Of a DNA stretch of 64,000 nucleotides, positions 53,116-62,189 are shown in pieces. Origin of the DNA: Thaumatotibia leucotreta (taxonomy: Eukaryota; Arthropoda; Insecta; Lepidoptera; Tortricidae); contig JALPQI010002584.1 in NCBI GenBank assembly GCA_025490895.1, positions 1 through 64,000 on the forward strand, given 5' to 3'. Position numbers and translations under genes: made by a program. The notes beneath the pieces are model-generated. The model had not been told where the DNA came from and did not search any database. It was given only the letters and a program-made list of their open reading frames with translations. Every line of letters starts with the position of its first letter. The stretch's first letter is position 1.

Positions 53116-53403
53116 CATCATCATCATCATCTCAGCCATAAGATGTTCACTGCTGAACATAGGCCTCCCCTCTGGACCTCCACATATACCGGTTAGATGC
53201 GACCTATATCCAGCTTGTCCCGGCTACCTTCATAAGAAATGAGGAGATCCGTAGGCGAACTAAAGTTACTGACATAGCCCTCCGGATTAGTAAGCTGAAG
53301 TGGCAACGGGCAGGCCACATTGCACGCAGAGCAGATGGTCGATGGGGTCGAAAAGTGCTCGAGTGGAGACCATGGCGAGGCAAACGCAGCGTAGGACGTC
53401 CAC
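53116..53403 (-). mobile_element. RTE LINE insertion with 5' inversion (twin priming) and target duplication
   Basis: 53116-53235 is the RTE 3' end on the minus strand (GATGAT tail, AYVQQ region, up to KVAG). 53236-53403 is the adjoining upstream ORF part (NEEIRRRTKVTDIALRIS to VGRPP) in the plus orientation. The two parts are neighbours in the intact ORF seen at 10683-11096, so one is inverted. CCATAATTATTT flanks the insertion exactly at 53104-53115 and 53404-53415. Confidence 0.85.
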
Positions 53404-53867
53404 CCATAATTATTTGCCTGTACCAAAATACCCGATTCCGTATTTGTGCAGTCCGTCCATAGTGATTAGTAAATTGCTTAATTTTTCATCAAGGAAACAG
53501 CAGTTTACAACAGAAAACGTGTAGGTACTTTTAGGTTAGAAAGTTGTTTACTAGATAAGACAACTAAGGATGAATGGACCGTATATAGAGTTTGACTCTC
53601 GTGTATCGATAGGAATTAATATCTGGAACAAGTTTTTGTACACTACGACCACACAGTACGATACGCTTTTTAATTATAGACTAGAACATATGCATGGTAG
53701 CTGACGTGTATGTCGGAGTTAAAATCGATTTTAAATTGACAGTTTATTAAATGTAATGATCGGTCTGAACTGAACTCATTGTAACCTCTGTCAAAATGAT
53801 GTTCCGGAGTTTTTGAACTGTTGATTGTTATCAAGATTGAACAGACTCTCACCTAGCAATGTAGGTA

Positions 53868-53962
53868 CGGTCAAGGGCATAAATATGTATACACTTTTTT
53901 ATCTTATGCCGTAAAAATAAGGTGCAAAAGTGTTTACATATATTTGCCCTTGACTGTACAAG
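53868..53962. mobile_element. 95-bp hairpin MITE, second copy
   Basis: GTACGGTCAAGGGCATAAAT and TATTTGCCCTTGACTGTAC are the ends. It matches 43337-43432 in opposite orientation. Confidence 0.8.
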
Positions 53963-54253
53963 TTGCAGAACATTCTCAAAATTGCGGGAATATACTCGGA
54001 AATTTCCGAGAATTTTCATGAGAATTTATGTAAGTTCTCATTGAGAATGTTTCCACGAGAACTTATAAGTTTTATGAAGAATATTGTATATCACAATTAA
54101 GTAAACAAGGCATAAAATATACCTTGGTAGGCTTGGTTGCTTGTAAAATTTAGATTGCCGAGAACATTCTCTATAGAAGTTTCGCAAATTATGAAACTTC
54201 TCCTCGGTACATTGCTACTCTCACCTTAAGGTTTTGACGTTTGTCTATAGTCT

Positions 54254-54494
54254 TACCCTCTTATTCATAAACTCATAAAGAAAATAGATGGAAAACCAAC
54301 AACACAGGAAACATAATTAGCAAAGTACATATATAACCTTAAAAATAAATAAACTTAAATAAGAAATACAACTCATAAAGTGTTTGTCCCTTTCGGTCTT
54401 AACAATGTACTGTCCATAAGCAATGAGGAAGCAAAAGGGACAAACAATTATTAGCGGCTTGTTAAGTTAACAAACGTTTATGAATAAAGGGGTA
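54254..54494. mobile_element. MITE with 19-bp inverted ends
   Basis: TACCCTCTTATTCATAAAC and GTTTATGAATAAAGGGGTA are inverted with two mismatches; TGTTTGTCCCTTT and AAAGGGACAAACA inside are also inverted. Confidence 0.75.
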
Positions 54495-54777
54495 TATTTT
54501 TAGGTACCTACCTACTTCAATAAATATGTTGGGTCAATGTTACATAATCAACGTATTCCCACAGTAAGCTCAAGCTTCAAAAATAATTTGGAAGTACTTA
54601 TCTAAAAATCTTTTTCACTAAAATTTACATGTCTGAAAATAGCCCCGGAAGTCTACAAAAAAATGTGTCCCTTTTAATCTAACTTTTTATAAGTCCATCC
54701 GTCCAAATACTTTTAACAAAAATGAGGCTCAACCTTTGATCTTCCTTATTAATGAACGTTCAATGTAGCTATAGCCG

Positions 54778-55132
54778 ATGGCCGTTGGGGCGGAAAGGTT
54801 CTCGAGTGGCGGCAACGTACCGGAAGGTGCAGCGTGAGTAGGCCAGCCATGACCAAGGAACAAATATTTGTGATAAATAAATAGACCTAACTAAATAATA
54901 CCCTCGCCGGGATTTGAACCCGGAACCTCCAGTTTCGTAGGCAGGATCACTACCAACTAGGCTACGGAGGCTGACAAACTTACAATAATCGAAAATGTCC
55001 TATAGGACTCACATTTTTATTCTTCAAGTGCAAAAATATGTAGGTATCGAAAGAATCGTCTTACATGTTAATGTTTGGGGGAGGCCTATGTTCAATAGCG
55101 GACGTCTTTTGGCAGATATGATGATGATGACA
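54778..55132 (+). pseudogene. RTE LINE fragment interrupted by a family C SINE
   Basis: 54778-54845 reads ADGRWGGKVLEWRQRTGR in one frame, and 55070-55132 has the terminal AGGCCTATGTTCAATAGCGG with a GATGATGATG tail. Between them lies a minus-strand family C SINE (54848-54975, tRNA-Arg-like head) and a short unassigned stretch. Confidence 0.6.
54848..54975 (-). mobile_element. Family C SINE, head and part body
   Basis: On the plus strand CGCCGGGATTTGAACCCGGA (T-arm) and CCTCCAGTTTCGTAGGCAGG (anticodon arm) end at AGGCTACGGAGGC. The body starts CATGACCAAGGAACAAATAT. Confidence 0.75.
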
Positions 55133-55164
55133 TGTAAATAAGTTACGACGTTCTTATTACACAG

Positions 55165-55332
55165 AATTAGAGTGCACTGGGTAGCGTGGGTAGGCCCCCC
55201 ACAAAGTGGACCGATGACCTGGTGAAGGTCGCAGGAGTCCGCTGGATGCGGGTGGCGCAGGACCGGTCATTGTGGCAATCTTTGGGGGAGGCCTATGTTC
55301 AGCAGTGGACGTCTTTCGGCTGATATGATGAT
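55165..55332 (+). pseudogene. RTE LINE 3'-end fragment
   Basis: GGCCCCCCACAAAGTGGACC, GGTGAAGGTCGCAGGAGTCC, GGAGGCCTATGTTCAGCAGT and TGATATGATGATGA follow the RTE ORF end. Confidence 0.7.
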
Positions 55333-55334
55333 GA

Positions 55335-56070
55335 GAGTTCACTGGGACATATTTGTGAGCATTTTTATAAACACCTTATTTTGCTTTTCAATACATAGGT
55401 ACACACCTATTTATGTGTAACGTAAGTTCCTCTTACTGTCAAAATCAGCAATCCGCTGGGAATGCTATTCTCCAGATTCAACATTAAAGAAAAACCTACA
55501 AAAATACTTACTGCCTCAAATTAGAACATCATTCAGGTACTTATCAGTGTCTACTTTTATCTAGCCATTAAGATCAAGTCTAGACGGCACCCGGGGATTA
55601 CACAAGAAGTCACTTCAACAGGGTCGCGGGATCGTGAATCATATATGGCGGAGGGTACAGACATCAGTAGTAATGTTTTTAAGTAATGACAGTATGACAA
55701 CTGCTGAAGCGCTGTGTACAGATTCTCGCCAATCTGGATCAAATGGAAAAATCCTTAGTAATCCTGAGTTTCCTCAATATGAGGGACAGTCAAAGGGCCA
55801 TCTATAAAAGGAGCATTCCATGAAAACGTGTCGTAAGTGACACTGTCTTTTCAATACTTTAGTAAAATTAAATTAGTAAGCCGAGTTATAATATAATAAT
55901 AACATATCAAGGCTTTAAGATTGACAGTGTTTCCTACCAGTTAGCATATTTTATTAGAGTAGCTACCATAGAGACACATAAGCGACAAAAATGGCTGCGG
56001 TGTAATTGCCGCGTCATTTATATTCATAAAAAATGCATAGAAAGGGTCAGAGACATTAGACGAGGATACA
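55335..56070. other. non-coding DNA
   Basis: No gene or repeat recognised. Confidence 0.3.
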
Positions 56071-56072
56071 GA

Positions 56073-56222
56073 CATATTTTCAGTTCTTGGCCAAAATTTT
56101 AATGATCTTCTTAGTAGGCACGAAAGAAGTTGGAGCCATCCATACCTACAATCTTTATTACAACTTCTTTCGTACCTACTAAGGAGATCATTAAAATTTC
56201 AGCCAATAACTGAAAATATATA
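56073..56222. repeat. hairpin with arms of about 60 bp
   Basis: TATTTTCAGTTCTTGGCCAA through CTTAGTAGGCACGAAAGAAG returns inverted as CTTCTTTCGTACCTACTAAG through TTGGCTGAAAT with few mismatches; the loop is about 30 bases. Confidence 0.8.
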
Positions 56223-56257
56223 CTTACCTTACTATAAATACACAGACAGACAGTATG

Positions 56258-56492
56258 ACAGTATAGCTCTCCGAATCGCTGAACTGAAGTGGCAGTAAGC
56301 GGGGCACGGGCGGCAACGTACCGGAAGGTGCAGCGTGGGTAGGCCACAAGGTGGACTGATGACCTGGTGAAGGTCGCAGGAGTCCGCTGGATGCGGGTGG
56401 CACAGGATCGGTCATTGTGGCAATCTTTGAGGAGGCCTATGTTCAGCAGTGGACGTCTTTCGGCAGTTTCGGCTGATATGATGATGATTAAT
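56258..56492 (+). pseudogene. RTE LINE 3'-end fragment
   Basis: ATAGCTCTCCGAATCGCTGA, CGGCAACGTACCGGAAGGTG, then VKVAGVRWMRVAQDRSLWQS and a GATATGATGATGATT tail. A deletion and frameshift occur near 56300. The same family as 10683-11096. Confidence 0.7.
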
Positions 56493-56635
56493 GACAGTAT
56501 TAATGAGAGTGTAGTGACGGGAATGAAGGGCCTTCGGTCGCTGGAACAGATTACGCGGAACGGATGCTCGTCTTACAAGAAATTGTATGAACGGCGCTAA
56601 CTGGGGCGGGCGCGTGACGGTTTTTATAATACTGA

Positions 56636-56756
56636 ACTGGATGCTTAGCCAAGTTGCCAATCGCTAACGTTTAGTAGCGTGTCGTAGTTTTCCCTCTGTC
56701 ACTCATTTCGGCTTTGTTTACGATTGACGATTAAGCGTTAGCGATTGCGTCGGCGG
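56636..56756. repeat. Family F MITE, partial copy
   Basis: GGATGCTTAGCCAAGTTGCC and GATTGACGATTAAGCGTTAG-CGATTG are present; the right end is lost. Confidence 0.65.
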
Positions 56757-56788
56757 GTGTCCGCTCTTCACCTCTTACCCACTACATA

Positions 56789-58208
56789 TAGTCCGTGGGC
56801 TAGTCGGTCTGAAATTAGAAAACGGTATAATTTGGGGGTACCAAGTGTCTTTTTTACAGTAGTTAGACATATTCATAAGGATGTTAAAAAAGTATGATAG
56901 ACATCTCAAAGTGGTAGCTAATAGGCATACGGGCTATTTCAAGATTTCCGTTGTATGACAGGTATGGTTAAAATTAGGAGGTACAAATTTTCCTTTTCAC
57001 GGCTGTTAGGTAAGCTTATAAAAACGTCAAAAAGGCAAGATTGCCATTTATAAGTGCTACCTAACAAAAATAGGGGCCAATCAAAGATGGTGGATCTCAA
57101 GTTTTACAAAATCAAATATATCTCGAGAACTATTAAATATATCTAATTACTCTCTAGAACAAAATTAAAGGCATATCTGTAAGCTTCATATTTTGCATAT
57201 ACACCATATTGCTAAAACCAACCAATAATTAATTATGATCAAATTTATGAAAATTTCGTGATTTTTATTTTTTTTGTGTCGTGTTTTTATATAGTAGTCA
57301 TGACGCTAGAAATATTAAATATTTTTTTAAAGGTAGTGTATTTAATAAGCTTTAATTTAATGTATATAACTTGTTGGCGGTATTAAAAAAAAGACCCATA
57401 AAAAATATTATATGAATTGTAGTCATAATCCACCGTATACTTAGTGCTTTAAGAGGCGATTTTTTTATATTTTTCAATCTTGGTTATTTGAAATAAGCAC
57501 TATTTACGAGTAAGGTATTTACGAGTGGCACTTCCATCGCCTCTTAAATCACTAAGTATACGATGGATTATGACTACAATTCATTTAAATATTTTTTTAT
57601 GGGTCTTTTTTTAATACCGCCAACAAGTTATATACATCAAATTGAAGCTTATTAAATACACTACCTTTAAAAAAATATTTGATTTTTCTAGCGTCATGAC
57701 TACTATGTAAAAACACGACACAAAAAAAATAAAAAACACGAAATTTTCATAAATTTGGTCATAATTAATTATTGGTTGGTTTTAGCAATATGGTGTATAT
57801 GCAAAATATGAAGCTTACAGATATGCCTTTAATTTTGTTCTAGAGAGTAATTAGATATATTTAATAGTTCTCGAGATATACTTGATTTTGTAAAACTTGA
57901 GATCCACCATCTTTGATTGGCCCCCATTTTTGTTAGGTAGCACTTATAAATGGCAATCTTGCATTTTTGACGTTTTTATAAGCTTACCTAACAGCCGTGA
58001 AAAGGAAAATTTGTACCTCCTAATTTTAACCATACCTGTCATACAACGGAAATCTTGAAATAGCCCGTATGCCTATTAGCTACCACTTTGAGATGTCTAT
58101 CATACTTTTTTAACATCCTTATGAATATGTCTAACTACTGTAAAAAGGACACTTGGTACCCCCAAATTATACCGTTTTCTAATTTCAGGCCGACTAGCCC
58201 ACGGACTA
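56789..58208. mobile_element. 1.42-kb palindrome (foldback-like) with arms of about 670 bp
   Basis: The left arm 56789-57459 starts TAGTCCGTGGGCTAGTCGG. The right arm 57537-58208 ends with the complement of the same sequence. Between them the arms agree closely, for example TGTATGACAGGTATGGTTAA/TTAACCATACCTGTCATACA and AGATGGTGGATCTC/GAGATCCACCATCT. The spacer is 77 bp. I see no coding frame. Foldback element or MITE with very long inverted ends is the best label. Confidence 0.85.
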
Positions 58209-58785
58209 ATACGTTTACTCCATGTGACTCTATACTTATTATTATACTGTGTAACGATCGTCTGTAGTGTCCAAATAAAAAAATTAACTGGTGGTAGGAC
58301 CTCGTGCAGGGTCCGCCCGGATAGCTACCACTATCTTACCCGTTAACCTGCCGCTAAAGATCAGTGTTTGCACTGTTGTATTTCGGTTTGGGAGTAAGAT
58401 AGCCGGTGTATTTACTGGCATAAATAGAGGCAATCCATATAAGTCCTCAGGGTAGGCAGCGCATAGGCGATTTTCTGATAGCTATGTCCAATTGTCCATG
58501 GGCCTCAGTTCCTGATTTCCATCAGGTGGGCTGAGATCTCATTTGTTTACCTTCGTGACATAAAAAAAAACGAACTTAAAAACTTGCATGATTGATTTTA
58601 TTACTAACATTAGGAGTTTAATTAAAATGACTGATATTTTTTGTACTAACGAAAAAATATTCCCACGATACGAGTACGTGTCAAATGCTATGGAAAGTCA
58701 GCCATATTTGTTTATTTCTTTTAATCTATTGACGAATGGTATACTTACTGTACTATAGCATTTTGTTTAATTAAGCAAGGTTAAG
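58209..58785. other. non-coding DNA with a LINE-tail-like block
   Basis: 58425-58565 (CCAATTGTCCATGGGCCTCA, ATCAGGTGGGCTGAGATC, poly-A after GTGACAT) is the inverse of 44950-45090 and looks like a LINE 3' end. No gene seen. Confidence 0.4.
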
Positions 58786-58787
58786 TA

Positions 58788-59283
58788 AGGGGTACAGGCA
58801 TCAGCCGCGAAAGCTGAGTACGTGGGTTCGATCCCCACCTCGGACATAGGTGATCTTGGTCGTTTTTCTTTGGTATATGACATCTAATATTTATAATTTA
58901 TATAGTATTAAGTAGTGTGACTACTGGAGAAAAATTAAAAGTACAAATCAAAAATATTTAGTTAATAAATAATTTGATTTGTACTTTCGCAATATGTTCA
59001 ATAGATGGCAGCACCAGTTCTCTCTAGATTCTAGAAAACTGTAAAGTATTCTAATAGGAGGTGCAGGCATGTATTGCTTACCCTCAGAGAATGGTCAAAG
59101 GCGCCTAGCCTTGTAAGGGATTGCATATACCCGAGAAATTTGACCGGTGGTTGCTAAGACCGAGTGGCCGAGGGGTACAGGCATCAGCCGGGAAAGCTGA
59201 GTACGTGGGTTCGATCCCCACCTCGGACATAGGTGATCTTGGTCGTTTTTCTTTGGTATATGACATCTAATATTTATAAGTTA
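58788..59283 (+). repeat. Family A, two further tandem units
   Basis: The tRNA-like parts start in the D-arm at 58791 and, complete, at about 59156-59228 (GACCGAGTGGCCGAGGGG, loop CGGGAAA, T-arm GTGGG-TTCGATC-CCCAC). The period is 383 bp. The array ends TAATATTTATAAG where the LINE frame begins. Confidence 0.8.
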
Positions 59284-59284
59284 A

Positions 59285-62023
59285 GTAAGTCAAAATACCT
59301 CTCCTATAGCTAGCAGCACTCTCATTCCGCCTCCTGTACCTTCTTTAGCTAATCATGCAGACATCCCGCTCCATCTCCATATCAGCAATCTAAAACATAA
59401 TGTACCCCTAGTAAAAAGAATTCCCCGAGGAGCTAGAATCACCGTTGCAACCCATCTTTCAAATCTCATAGAAAAATGCGTAGAAAACAATAGAATCGAA
59501 GATTGGCACAACCTTTTTCTATTTTCCTACCGCACCCTTCACGTAAATAAAGATGATTGTACTATTTCCCTTACTCAAAAAATAAAAAATAACTGCGATA
59601 TTCAAACTTCTGTTCCTTTTTCAGTAAAACCTCAAAGTAATGGTAATTTTAACCGCCGCAAATACATTGAATCTAAAATTGGTGAAGGAGACCTTAAAGG
59701 CGCAGCTCGTCTTTTGTTTTCAAACGAGATGCTGTCACCCGACACTCCAGACACATATTTGGCCCTACAGACTAAACATCCCCCAGCTCCTTTAACTCCG
59801 TATTTTCTGGATCCACCAACGGCACACCAGGTATGCTTAGAAATAAAGAACAAAGACACTCTTGATGCTATATTGTCTTTTAAATCCGGCTCCGCAGCAG
59901 GCCTGGACGGTATCTCACCCCAACACCTAAAGGACTTAATCTGCTTCTCATCAGGCGATGCTGGTGACAAGCTTCTAAATTCCCTCACAAAATTAGTTAA
60001 TTGTATGTATTCAGGCAACATTAATCCCGACATAGTTCCCATACTTTTTGGTGCCAACCTTATTGCACTCACTAAGAAAGACGGAGGGGTGAGACCGATA
60101 GCCGTTGGTACAACACTTCGGCGCCTCGCTTCCAAAATCGCAGTCAAACATATAATTTCCAAATTGCAACCCCTATTTGAACCCATACAACTTGGCTTCG
60201 GCACCAAAGGAGGCTGCGAGGCAGCTGTGCACTCCTTGCGCACCTACCTCTCTAACACAACGTCCGAAGTGTTGGTCAAAATAGATGTCAAAAACGCATT
60301 TAATTCGATAAATCGGGACACCCTGCTGTCAGAAATTAAACAAAATATTCCTGAAATTTACAATTATCTTCTCCTTTCTTATGCTGACCCTACAAAACTG
60401 TTATACCATGAAAATATTTTGTCCTCTGAAGTCGGCTGTCAGCAGGGTGATCCACTCGGGCCAGCTATTTTTTCTTTGGCTATTAACCCTATAATTCAGA
60501 AATTAAATTCTAAATTCAATGTGTGGTACCTTGATGACGGAACCCTAGGAGGCGACGTAGACACCGTAATCGCCGACCTCGCGACGATAAAAACGGAATT
60601 TAAGAAAATAGGACTTGAATTAAATTTTAATAAATGTGAACTATATATTCCCGAAACACTTGTAAATGCCGACGAAATTGACCAAAAATTTCAATTGTTA
60701 ACGCCAAACATAAAATTAGTGGACAAGAACTCTCTCTGCCTCCTAGGGTCCCCCGTTTTCGAAGAAAATTTTTCGGAATATATACAAAATTCTATATCTA
60801 AATTCAAAAATTATACAGAGCGTCTTCTTGAAATAAGTCCCCATTACGCTATATCCATTATTAAATCGTGCCTTTTCGTTCCTAAATTAACGTATGTCCT
60901 ACGTTGTAGCCCTATATGGAAATTCGAGAATATTTTACTCCCTTTAGATGACCTCGTAAAATCTACTTTGGAATCAATTTTGAACATTCAGCTCAACAAC
61001 GAATCTTGGACCCAAGCATCCCTGCCCATCAGACATGGTGGGTTAGGGATTCGTAAAATTTCCAGTGTGTCCTTGCCAGCTTTTTTGTCTTCCATCCACA
61101 GCTCAACTAATCTCATGGGCAAAATTCTACGGGGTCTCCCCGCAAACTATGAGATTGTGGGCCTGGAGGAAGCCAAAAAAGCTTGGTCAAGCGCTTGCCC
61201 GAGTCGAGATTTCCCAACCCTTCCAAATCATCAAAGGAGCTGGGACGACATTATGTGCCAAATTTGCTATCAAACCCTATTAAGTCAAAGTACAGGCTCA
61301 GAACGGGCCAGATTACTGGCGTCGGGGACAAGGGAGTCTGGTGAATGGTTACGAGCCTATCCGTCGCCTAACACTGGTACCTTCCTTGAACCCGACACTC
61401 TTCGCCTGGCAACCTGTCTTCGACTTGGTATCCGAATTTGTGCTCCACACAGGTGCCCCTGCGGAAGTGATGTCGACGAATTGGGACACCACGGGCTGTC
61501 GTGTCAAAAAAGTGCAGGCCGCTTTTCAAGACACGCCGCACTTAATGACATCATTCGTCGGTCTCTCGCCTCAGTCAACGTGCCCGCTATATTAGAGCCT
61601 TCCGGCATAGCCAGAGACGACGGCAAGAGACCAGACGGGATGTCACTGATTCCATGGAGGTTGGGGAGGGTGTTAGTGTGGGATGCTACCTGCGTAGACA
61701 CGCTGGCCCCTTCCCACCTCTCCGGAACCAGTATTCAGGCAGGTGCGGCGGCTAAAGCGGCCGAAAAGCTAAAAACTCATAAGTACAGGGGTCTTGGTCC
61801 CGAATACATTTTCATGCCATTCGGGGTTGAGACCCTAGGCCCGTGGGGTCCCAATGCTATCCAGCTCCACAAAGAACTCGCCAAAAAGCTGGTCGACACC
61901 ACCGGTGACCGAAGAGCTGGCAGCTTCCTCGCGCAAAGGATTAGTATTGCCATACAGCGGGGAAATGCTGCCAGTATCCTCGGCACCATGCCAAGGGGGC
62001 CCCATTTTTTAGATGTATTTTAG
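59285..62023 (+). CDS. LINE reverse transcriptase with C-terminal restriction-like endonuclease, 5'-truncated but open
   Basis: The frame is open from 59285, right after a family A unit, to TAG at 62021-62023; the first long ATG frame starts at 59714 (769 residues). Upstream codons read coding-like (VATHLSNLIEKCVENNRIED, YIESKIGEGDLKGAARLLFS), so the true N-terminus is missing. Reverse transcriptase motifs, numbered from 59714: KKDGGVRPIAVG (about 116-127), DVKNAF (191-196), GCQQGDPLGPAIFS, and YLDDGTLGG with the catalytic Asp pair at 274-275. Near the end are a CPCG-GHHGLSC zinc-binding-like cluster (from 581) and KRPDGMSLIPWRLGRVLVWD, a PD-(D/E)-type nuclease core with D641 and D657. A 3' UTR with AATAAA at 62121 follows. 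It would act by target-primed reverse transcription. I cannot assign the clade. A relic of the same family is at 50671-50868. Confidence 0.8.
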   Translation, partial: VSQNTSPIASSTLIPPPVPSLANHADIPLHLHISNLKHNVPLVKRIPRGARITVATHLSNLIEKCVENNRIEDWHNLFLFSYRTLHVNKDDCTISLTQKIKNNCDIQTSVPFSVKPQSNGNFNRRKYIESKIGEGDLKGAARLLFSNEMLSPDTPDTYLALQTKHPPAPLTPYFLDPPTAHQVCLEIKNKDTLDAILSFKSGSAAGLDGISPQHLKDLICFSSGDAGDKLLNSLTKLVNCMYSGNINPDIVPILFGANLIALTKKDGGVRPIAVGTTLRRLASKIAVKHIISKLQPLFEPIQLGFGTKGGCEAAVHSLRTYLSNTTSEVLVKIDVKNAFNSINRDTLLSEIKQNIPEIYNYLLLSYADPTKLLYHENILSSEVGCQQGDPLGPAIFSLAINPIIQKLNSKFNVWYLDDGTLGGDVDTVIADLATIKTEFKKIGLELNFNKCELYIPETLVNADEIDQKFQLLTPNIKLVDKNSLCLLGSPVFEENFSEYIQNSISKFKNYTERLLEISPHYAISIIKSCLFVPKLTYVLRCSPIWKFENILLPLDDLVKSTLESILNIQLNNESWTQASLPIRHGGLGIRKISSVSLPAFLSSIHSSTNLMGKILRGLPANYEIVGLEEAKKAWSSACPSRDFPTLPNHQRSWDDIMCQICYQTLLSQSTGSERARLLASGTRESGEWLRAYPSPNTGTFLEPDTLRLATCLRLGIRICAPHRCPCGSDVDELGHHGLSCQKSAGRFSRHAALNDIIRRSLASVNVPAILEPSGIARDDGKRPDGMSLIPWRLGRVLVWDATCVDTLAPSHLSGTSIQAGAAAKAAEKLKTHKYRGLGPEYIFMPFGVETLGPWGPNAIQLHKELAKKLVDTTGDRRAGSFLAQRISIAIQRGNAASILGTMPRGPHFLDVF

Positions 62024-62120
62024 GTTTATTTAGCTTTAATTTGTTAGTTTTAATTTAGTGTTATTTATAAGGTTTTTTTATTTACCTATTTATTATGTAA
62101 TTATTTTGTTTATCTACCGA

Positions 62121-62126
62121 ATAAAG
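62121..62126 (+). promoter_or_regulatory. polyadenylation signal of the LINE
   Basis: AATAAA lies about 100 bp after the stop of the LINE ORF, inside TACCGAATAAAGTCTATGAC. Confidence 0.6.
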
Positions 62127-62189
62127 TCTATGACTTTGATTTGTTTAGTAAGTACTTAAGTACACTATTTTATCTTGTTTTTGAATGAC

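Noticed and set aside
59632..60243. 203-residue minus-strand frame
   Set aside because: It is opposite the LINE reverse transcriptase, which has clear catalytic motifs on the plus strand.
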